This document shows positions 56,369 through 64,000 of a DNA stretch of 64,000 bases, in pieces; the first letter of the stretch is position 1, and each line of letters opens with the position of its first letter. This stretch comes from Ambrosia x helenae (taxonomy: Eukaryota > Streptophyta > Magnoliopsida > Asterales > Asteraceae). The notes beneath the pieces were generated by a model, which was not told the DNA's origin, made no database searches, and saw nothing but the letters and a program-made list of their open reading frames with translations. The stretch spans positions 106,871,186-106,935,185 of the forward strand of contig CM061223.1 of assembly GCA_030844895.1 (NCBI GenBank). The letters are read 5' to 3'. The translations under genes and the position numbers were made by a program.

Positions 56369-57394
56369 AAAAGAATTAAAAAAAAACAAAATATTATTGT
56401 TCATCAGTAAATTTGGAGAAAACATTGTTCACGGCCTGTATAATTTTTTAATAAAGTGGAGTATAGAGAAAATATAATAATAAAATTAAAAAATATATTA
56501 TTTAATTGAAATAATAGGAAAAAAAATTGTAGTGGTTTTTAGTGTGATTATAAAGATAGAAATACAGATTCAAATGTGAATCCTCAATCTTGTAGCTCTA
56601 ACTAACTCTAAAAAAGTCCAGCTAATCAACAGTTGAGGTTTAGCGTTTAGGTGTCGCTTTGTATTTGTTCTAAACGCTTTACAAATTTGAAAAATAAAAT
56701 GTCTAATTTGAAAAAAAAAATCTTAATTTTTGGGGTTAATTAATATCGGTACACCCTCCCACTCGATCTATCTCTATATATCTATATATAGACACATATA
56801 GAGAGAGAGAGAGATGCCATAACCCTAATGTTTAACACATGTGATAATCAACGCTAGCAAGTAGCAAAGTAGCAACAAATGACTTAAATACACAAAAAAA
56901 AAAATTTAGAAAAATATGGTTCACAAGTTTAAAAGTTGAAAGTAATTTGCAGAACCTCTGTCACCATACTTCGAATGAGTACAAGACAATTACTACTATG
57001 TCATGTGTGACACCCGGCAAACTCAGGTTAGTAACGTTGACTAAACTAGTAAGTCTACCTTAGCGAGTCATGCATATTACGTCCTTAACGGGGTCAGTCG
57101 AGTCGGTATGATGATTCTGGGAATCATCGGGAATCATCGGGAGTCGTTATGATGATCCGCGGGGTCATCGGGAGTCGGTCCATAACTATGGGTACAAGGA
57201 TCGGCGATTCGTGGAATCGCCGGGTTTAATGCACACACGAGTCTCGAGTCCCGGGAATTGGTGAACGGATGTAAACGTGTTAGTTATCATGCATTATATG
57301 TTTGGAATCATTATGTGACTTGTCGGTATGTGAATACGTGTGTATATATGTTAAAATAGCGTTTAACGCGCCGAAAACCCAACCTGGCAGGTAT

Positions 57395-57530
57395 CAGGCG
57401 ATTAGGGCCTGGAATAGGGCCTAATCGCCTATAGGGTCATGCGATTAGGGGAGGTTATAGGCGATTGGGACCTAATCGCCTGATGTTATATGCGATTAGG
57501 CCCCCAATCGCATGAATGGCACTGCTAATC
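57395..57530 (+). repeat. GCGATTAGG palindrome cluster upstream of TATA
   Basis: Alternating AGGCGATTAGGG, CCTAATCGCCT, GCGATTAGGGG, AGGCGATTGGG, CCTAATCGCC, GCGATTAGG and CAATCGCA: at least eight half-sites in both orientations within 135 bp, ending about 30 bp before the TATA box at 57561. Confidence 0.9.
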
Positions 57531-57560
57531 GCATGAACAGCAGAGTCCGGGTCAAAACAC

Positions 57561-57570
57561 CTATAAATAG
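57561..57570 (+). promoter_or_regulatory. Putative LTR promoter
   Basis: ctataaatag, followed by an ACC-rich leader. It sits 555 bp from the LTR start; the distant relative at 38102 has a TATA-like box at a similar offset (about 657). Confidence 0.6.
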
Positions 57571-58351
57571 AACCCTTAACTCCCCAAACACCTCTAGAAC
57601 AACCCTAGCTGCTCCCAAGTCGCCCACACACCTTGAAACACCTCTGGAACTCTTTTTGCTACAAAAATCACCATCTCCAAGCTTACACACCTTTCTTTAA
57701 CAAAACCCAAGGTGTGTTCTTCATCCCTAACCTTTGTAAAGTTGTTATTTTGAGTTCCCCAAAGTTCCAGACCTTGTTTTACCAAATTGTGTCTTTAAAA
57801 ACCTTTCAAAAGAGTCCTAAACCAAGTCTACACCTTAATGCTTGTTATTTGTGAAGTTTACATGCATATGTTGGTCTTCTTGGTGATTATAACATGAATG
57901 TTTTCAAGATATGATTGTACTTCTGCTATGTAGAGATTATTAGGAAGGTTGTCTTAGAATTTTAGCCATTATTGTGGTGTTTTGAAGAAAATGTATATTT
58001 TGACCCATTTGTATGTTCTTGAGGATTTAGGATGATTATGGTATGATTGTTGATGCAATGTTGTTAGGATTCATACTAGGAAGATGTTAGATCAGAGGTT
58101 TGATGATTTACATGTTTGTAAAGTTTGAAATCTGATTGTTTCCATTTAAGGAAAGATAAGGTTGGTTGGTGAAACCTAGTACATTGCCATTTTAGGAAAC
58201 AATTGCTTAGAACATGATAGATCAGTGATATGTTGGGGGTTTTTGCTTGAAATGGGTTGGTAAATGATTTAGGTTTGATATTGGGTGTTGTTGCATGTTT
58301 CGGATCTGATTTGGAGGGTTAAACGCGCGAAAATCTGTTACGCAGCAGCAA

Positions 58352-58505
58352 CAGGCGATTAGGAATCCTAATCGCCTGATGCCATGCGATTATGCAGACA
58401 TATGGGGCGATTAGGACCCCAATCGCCTCATGCTTCATGCGATTAGGCCCCTAATCGCCTGTAGGCTGATGCCTACTCGCGTGTGACCTTCCTAATCGCA
58501 TGTAC
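58352..58505 (+). repeat. GCGATTAGG palindrome cluster, downstream copy
   Basis: Starts with a perfect palindrome at 58352-58378: arms CAGGCGATTAGGA and TCCTAATCGCCTG around one A. Further half-sites continue to about 58505. The preceding ttaaacgcgcgaaaa also precedes the upstream cluster (57362), so a block has been duplicated within the LTR. Confidence 0.9.
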
Positions 58506-59989
58506 TGCTGTCGTGAACGCGTTTTGACATCCCGGAACACGATTTGACACCTAGGAACATGCTAGGAACCCCGGGATACACCCAATGACTTAGTAAGACG
58601 TATTAGGACCTGTTTATGCGTTAATTGGACATTATGCTAGACTAGGTGAACTCTTGCGCGTATTAAGTGTTTAATTGCATATGTTGCATGATGTCTTGCA
58701 TTTATCTAACACGTGGAATGTCGGGTCACCAATGGGATGTCGGGTCTTGTCTGGCACGGTCGGTTTAACAGTTAAAGGTGTTTTCAAACGTTTATGGTCA
58801 CGGTCTGGACATTCGGGGACTAGTTAGCCTGCGGGTTATTAGTCCAATACTTATACACATCTTATGATAGGTCGCCGCTATTTGGGGCTATCATAACATA
58901 ATTACTTAACTGTTTTCAAGTAACGCAATCCAAGGTGAGTGTCACAGTCCCACTTTTACCGTTTTACTTTCGGGGGAGAAACATGCTACTTATTTTGATT
59001 ACTCATCATAGATCATGTTATACTATGGTTATTTCACGTACTATGCGGCTTTTACAGAAAGTCCCAGGGGGGAACCATGAATGTGCGGGGATGCACAACG
59101 GGGGAAATGTGGATAGATCTATTGGGCCTTACAAACCCCACCCGACGGCTGGGAGCCGGGCGGGTGCATATTGTCTCTAATACTTTGGGGGTTACCGAGG
59201 CATCGGTAATCCCGTCCGTCTGGGCTGGCTTCAACACTTATACCGGTTTAGTAATGGATTCCCAACCGCAGTAGTAGCAACACTTAACGTCTAGCTAACG
59301 TTCTCATAACATAGTAGTAACGGGAAATGATCTTACCGAACTTATAACAACCCTTTATGAAAGAAAACCTGTGAACTCACCAGCATTATATGTTGACATT
59401 TTTGGCATGTTTTCTCAGGTCGCTAAGGTAGCAGTCAATGGGCTAGGCGCACGGAGTCATGCACAGCGTCTATTATTTTGAAGCATATTAAACAATGTCT
59501 TTGTAAACAATGATATGTCTTTTGGTTGTAAACAAGAATGCTTCCGCTGCTGGTTTACAGCTCAAAGCATGATATTTTGGTTTTAAATATAATTATGAAT
59601 GTATGTTTATTGTGATCGTTGACTGAGATCCTGGTGTGTCACGCGCCTCGCGGTAAAACCCCGCACGTGGAATTTGAGGGTGTGACATCATGCGTATTAT
59701 TGCATCCAAAAAGTATATACATGAATAAGACTTTGTTGAAAAATAAATGAACTAATTCATTCTAGACACTTTGTACTATGAAATTTGAATAATGAAAGAA
59801 ATGTCACAACAATCTTTTACTGAATGTAACAAACGATTATGAAGAATAACAAATGATAAAACAGCTAAAAATTGTTCAATACATTCTTTATCACCCCTCT
59901 AAACAAACACAGAAAACTAATAAAAATAAGTAACAAGCTAGGGATATGAAAACTTAGCCTGCTAAACTTATTAGACCTAGGCTACCGAA

Positions 59990-60080
59990 GAAACACGTAC
60001 TTGGATTTTATGATTTTTTGAGGCAAATCCGGAGCTCTGTTGCTCTGATGACCTACTAATCGTGACCTGATTGACTGCAA
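59990..60080 (-). other. Exon-like stretch, minus strand, copy A
   Basis: On the minus strand, after an acceptor-like ttttttgcag, an open stretch reads SIRSRLVGHQSNRAPDLPQK then IIKSKYVFLR and a stop. It is also present in copy B (about 62342-62432), apparently unchanged. It could be the last exon of a captured or decayed host gene. I do not recognise the protein. Confidence 0.25.
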
Positions 60081-60203
60081 AAAAGAGCACCGTTAGGACT
60101 CGTCACAGGATTAGGGTTCTCAATGTGACTGCCCTCCAGCGTAAGAATAAGTATGAATAGTGTGTTTATATTCCTATGAACCGTTAAATCTCTTGGTATG
60201 ATT

Positions 60204-61193
60204 TTTCTAATATAAAATTCTAATTGTTTAGGTGATGACTACAGAAAGCTGGTGTAGTATGAACTATGAAGTACAAAGGATCAGAGCTCACAACTCACAA
60301 GGGAGGTGGCATGGATCATTTTTTATGAAGAGCATTCTATGCGTGATTGGGTAGAAAGTATTGTTATGGCTCCTGCTACAGTACCAAATGCAAAAGAGTT
60401 TGCTGATTGGGTAGCAAAGGTGATACTGCCATTTATCATAGTTTAATAATTATGGTGTTGTCACTAATCTACATCTAAATATCTATATCTAAATCTAAAT
60501 CTAATCTAAATACATTAATAAAAGAAAGCACTAGATCATCCTCTCTTCTCTTCACTATGTCACGTGTCATTCCCCCTTTTGCTTTTTTCTAAAAGTCTTT
60601 TTCTCTATCATGTTTCCTCCCATAATGTTTAAATGTTAATAACTTTTATATATAACGATTTTTAAAGAAAAAAATTACATCAAATTAACGAGCGTTTTAT
60701 TATATTTTTAACGAGTACTATAGTGCTATATAAAAAACGAAAAAAAAACGATTTTTATTTGTGGGGTTTTGTTCATACAGGAAAAAAAACACAATGTGTT
60801 CAGGTAATTCATTAATTCATGTATAGGTAAGTCACTAATCATGTTCAAACCAGTAAATATGAATTATATTTTTATCTAGAGCAGAATAGGTTAAAACTAC
60901 TCATTTCCAAAAAAAAAAAAAAAAAAAAAAAAATCACATCTTCAAGACCACTACCTCAATCACGCCCTGAAATAGTTGCTTTTGGCTCTACTCCTCATCC
61001 AAACATATTCTTATTCAAGTTATTAAAATTGTTGTTTTCTCATATTGTAGTACATTAATTTTTATGTTATCCAGGAAAGCTTCCGGGATATAATCTAGTA
61101 ATATATATTCCCAACGGTTGTTAAAAAAGTTAATGTGATAACATATAAGACTATGGGATGTGGTTGCTGCCAATGTTTTCAAAACCGAATCGA
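60204..61193 (+). other. Spacer between duplicated loci, with an exon-like fragment
   Basis: At about 60262-60445 one frame is open: STKDQSSQLTREVAWIIFYE then EHSMRDWVESIVMAPATVPN and AKEFADWVAKVILPFI, ending at TAA. It looks like protein-coding DNA (a gene fragment), but I cannot name it. The rest has an (ATCTAA)n-like tract at about 60470-60505, AT-rich DNA and a poly-A run (60908-60933). Nothing else seen. Confidence 0.4.
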
Positions 61194-61414
61194 TCAATTG
61201 TAAAAGATCCATGGCTGAAAGGTCATGGGTTCGATTATTCCATTGTCGTGCTTTCACGCGGGTGAATAGTCGGGTTTTCCCCGAAACTGGTGAAATTGAT
61301 GAAACCAGGAGCTTCCTTACATGTCTGGCGATGTCGGGTGGAAGGGATCCTGATTTGACTTAATAGGGACTTCGAAGGGAGTTCTTGGTAAATTTCGTTG
61401 GCCGTTCAAAAAAA
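61194..61414 (+). repeat. tRNA-derived SINE, copy B, 5'-truncated
   Basis: tcaattgtaaaagatccatg then B box GGTCATGGGTTCGATTATT, body and end cgttggccgttcaaaaaaag. The first 20 bases of the head are missing, replaced by unrelated DNA. Confidence 0.7.
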
Positions 61415-62556
61415 GAATTAAAAAAAACAAAATATTATTGTTCATCAGTAATTTAGAGAAACATTGTTCACGGCCTGTATAATTTTTTAATAACTTATGA
61501 GTGGAGTATAGAGAAAATATAATAATAAAATTAAAAAATATATTATTTAATTGAAAAAATAGAAAAAACAAATTGTAGTGGTTTTTAGTGTGATTATAAA
61601 GATAGAAATAGAGATTCAAATGTGAATCCTCAATCTTGTAGCTCTAACTAACTCTAAAAAAAGTCCAACTAATCAACAGTTGAGGTTTAGCGTTTAGGTG
61701 TCGCTTTGTATTTGTTCTAAACGCTTTACAAATTTGAAAAAAAAAATGTCTAATTTGAAAAAAAAAAAATCCTAATTTTTGGGGTTAATTAATATCGGTA
61801 CACCCTCCCACTCGATCTATCTCTATATATATATATACACACATATAGAGAGAGAGAGATGCCATAACCCTAATGTTTAACACATGTGATAATCAACGCT
61901 AGCAAGTAGCAAAGTAGCAACAAATGACTTAAATACAAAAAAAAATTAGAAAAATATGGTTCACAAGTTTAAAAGTTGAAAGTAATTTGCAGAACCTCTG
62001 TCACCATACTTCTAATGAGTACACGACAATTACTACTATGTCATGCGTATTATTGCATCCAAAAAGTATATACATGAATAAGACTTTGTTGAAAAACAAA
62101 TGAACTAATTCATTCTAGACACTTTGTACTATGAAATTTGAATAATGAAAGAAATGTCACAACAATCTTTTACTGAATGTAACAAACGATTATGAAGAAT
62201 AACAAATGATAAAACAGCTAAAAATTGTTCAATACATTCTTTATCACCCCTCTAAACAAATACAGAAAACTCATAAAAATAAGTAACAAGCTAGGGATAT
62301 GAAAACTTAGCCTGCTAAACTTATTAGACCTAGGCTACCGAAGAAACACGTACTTGGATTTTATGATTTTTTGAGGCAAATCCGGAGCTCTGTTGCTCTG
62401 ATGACCTACTAATCGTGACCTGATTGACTGCAAAAAAGAGCACCGTTAGGACTCGTCACAGGATTAGGGTTCTCAATGTGACTGCCCTCCAGCGTAAGAA
62501 TAAGTATGAATAGTGTGTTTATATTCCTATGAACCGTTAAATCTCTTGGTATGATT
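61194..62556 (+). repeat. Duplicated locus, copy B (empty site)
   Basis: Matches copy A without the solo LTR; the site at about 62037-62047 reads atgtcatgcgtatt uninterrupted. It starts inside the SINE head (tcaattgtaaaagatcc) and ends at ggtatgatt, after which LTR sequence begins. Confidence 0.88.
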
Positions 62557-64000
62557 CAAGATGGATGATTACATGTTATTAGGTTAGTTTCAGATTAATA
62601 ATGATGGCATGATGATAGAATCTGAGTAATTGTTCATTAGGGTTATGATTATGCATGTTAAGATGATGTTTCATGCTATGTGTATTATGTTTGGATTACA
62701 TGGTTACATGCAGGGCTGATAGAACGAGGTTAGACGAAGGATTTTGGTTTAAACATGTTTGGTATAGTTATTAGATGGATATTTGATGTTTACACACGTT
62801 CCGGATCTGATTTGGAGTGTTAAACGCGCGAAAAACCGGAACAGCTGGGTTACAGGCGATTAGCAACCCTAATCGCCTATGTTAGGGGCGATTAGGAGGC
62901 CAATCGCCTGAATGGACTCCCCAATCGCCTATAATACATGCATTTGGGGGCTAATTGCCTCTGTAACATGCAATTGTGATCCTAAATGCTAGTTAAGTTC
63001 TGAAATACATGTCTTATGACCTAATCGCCTATAAACTCATGGTTTACATGTCTTATGACCACTAATCGCCTATATTATATGCAATTAGCTTTCCTAAATG
63101 CCTGTTGACCAACCTAAATGCTAGTTGACTTTTCCTAATCGCGTGTACTGCTGCTGTAAGTGTAAATTAGCATTCCGAGACCCGATTTGACATCTAGGAA
63201 CATGCTAGGAACCCCGTAACATATCTAATAACTTGGTAACATATGTTTGGATTTAATTAAGTGATACGTGAACTACGTGCTATAACTTGTTGGACGTTAA
63301 CGTATGTTAAGTGTGATTGCATGATTGTATGTTTGAGAGCGTAAGCATAACACGAGGAGTCTCGGGTCACCAATGGGATGTCGAGTCTTGTACATTGGGT
63401 CAGTTAAACAGTCACGGTGTTTTCAAACGAACTTGGTTATGGTCTGGACATCTAGGGACTAACTAACCTGCGGGTTATTAGTCTAAGTACTTGTAACTGT
63501 CATATGTTAGGTCGCCACTTTACGGGACTAGCATAGCTGCTAAGTTTATTCATATTACGAAGTAACGCAACTTAAGGTGAGTTTACGGCCCCTCCTTTAA
63601 CGGGTTTCACTTTTCGGGGGAGAAAACATGTGTTAAAACTTATGTTTGGTAACTACTGTCATACTATGGGTTTCTATGGTTTACTATACGATCTTTGGAA
63701 GTCCCGGGGGAACCATGAATGTGCGGGTTAGCACAACGGGGAAATGTGAATAGCGCTATTGGGAGTGACCAACCCCGCTCGTCGGCTTGGAGGGCCGGGC
63801 GAGTGCATATTGTCTCTAACAGGAACAACAGGTTTACTATTCGGGCACGACATCTGGTTTGCGAGTTAGTAATGGTTTTCCAATCGTAGTAGTAACAAAA
63901 CATACGCCTAGCTAGCGTACTTTGGTTTTCGATTTGTTATAGTATGGACAGGTTGAACTTGGTACTGTTATTACAAAACCTGTAAACTCACCAGCATTTT
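62557..64000 (+). repeat. Partial gypsy-type LTR running off the window
   Basis: Matches the inner and 3' parts of the 57006-59687 LTR family, starting abruptly without a TG end, so it is 5'-truncated. The first part carries the GCGATTAGG palindrome cluster (62853-63150). From about 63570 (aaggtgagtttacggcccct) to the window end it is nearly identical to the complement of 50577-51310. About 300 bp of the LTR should lie beyond the window. Confidence 0.85.

Larger units (their letters stand above)
57006..59687 (+). repeat. Solo LTR of a gypsy-type element, 2.68 kb
   Basis: TGTGACACCC...GGGTGTGACA with target duplication TCATG (57001-57005 and 59688-59692). The intact site tatgtcatgcgtattattgc is present in copy B (about 62037), proving the insertion. 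TATA box at 57561-57570, leader exon-like DNA to a possible donor cccaag|gtgtg (about 57711), a second palindrome cluster at 58352-58505, and aggtgagtgtcac at about 58932. Confidence 0.92.
56124..60203 (+). repeat. Duplicated locus, copy A (with solo LTR)
   Basis: 56124-57005 joined to 59688-60203 matches 61194-62556 at high identity. Besides the SINE it contains a GA/TA microsatellite (56776-56813) and AT-rich DNA. On the minus strand at about 60080-59990 there is an exon-like stretch (see separate entry). Confidence 0.88.

Noticed and set aside
57512..57854. Short plus-strand ORFs downstream of the LTR TATA
   Set aside because: They lie in the leader of a solo LTR, overlap in several frames and show no recognisable domain.

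Overview
This window is a block of plant nuclear DNA made almost entirely of nested, mostly decayed LTR retrotransposons. The evidence is plant-type Ty3/gypsy Athila-like gag-pol, Ty1/copia SIRE-like pol with an extra env-like gene, solo LTRs, hAT and fold-back MITE elements, tRNA-derived SINE sequences and AT-rich spacers. The pol proteins look eudicot; an Asteraceae source is my best guess from memory and is not provable here. I see no rRNA gene, functional tRNA, CRISPR array or intact host gene.

Layout. (1) 1-1839 and 9173-about 16930: an old Athila-like element on the + strand (gag tail, PR, RT, RNase H, integrase, env-like ORF), full of stops and frameshifts. Its integrase-to-env part is tandemly duplicated (10217-13223 and 13295-16312). 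(2) 1840-9172: a younger element nested in its RT, with two near-identical LTRs, a CCGCT target duplication, tRNA-Asp-type PBS, gag and protease, but no RT, RNase H or integrase (a TR-GAG-type non-autonomous element). (3) About 16945-25149: a SIRE-like copia element that has lost its 5' LTR and most of gag but keeps pol, an env-like region and its 3' LTR. (4) 18134-28877 and 28878-39024: a head-to-tail segmental duplication of about 10 kb with one breakpoint in copia integrase and the other in a gypsy-type solo LTR. Unit 2 has since lost 1.23 kb of the env-like gene and gained a 752-bp hAT element. (5) 37840-53847: a 16-kb minus-strand LARD-like element with large LTRs, PBS and TGTAT target duplication but a mainly non-coding, repeat-rich interior. 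Each LTR carries a solo LTR of another family, and the interior carries a 564-bp hAT element. (6) 53848-55100: remains of the tandem-repeat array into which the LARD inserted. (7) 56124-60203 and 61194-62556: another duplicated locus with a SINE. Copy A holds a 2.68-kb solo LTR; copy B preserves the empty site. (8) 62557-64000: part of a further LTR of that family.

How the parts relate. Target duplications and an empty site give a relative order: TR-GAG after the Athila host, solo LTRs after the LARD, segmental duplication after the first solo LTR, and hAT after the duplication. The most unusual signal is architectural. The env-like ORFs of two unrelated lineages (Athila and SIRE) each have their own TATA box and leader. 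In the Athila copies, and in the large gypsy-type LTRs, clusters of short element-specific palindromes sit beside the promoter.
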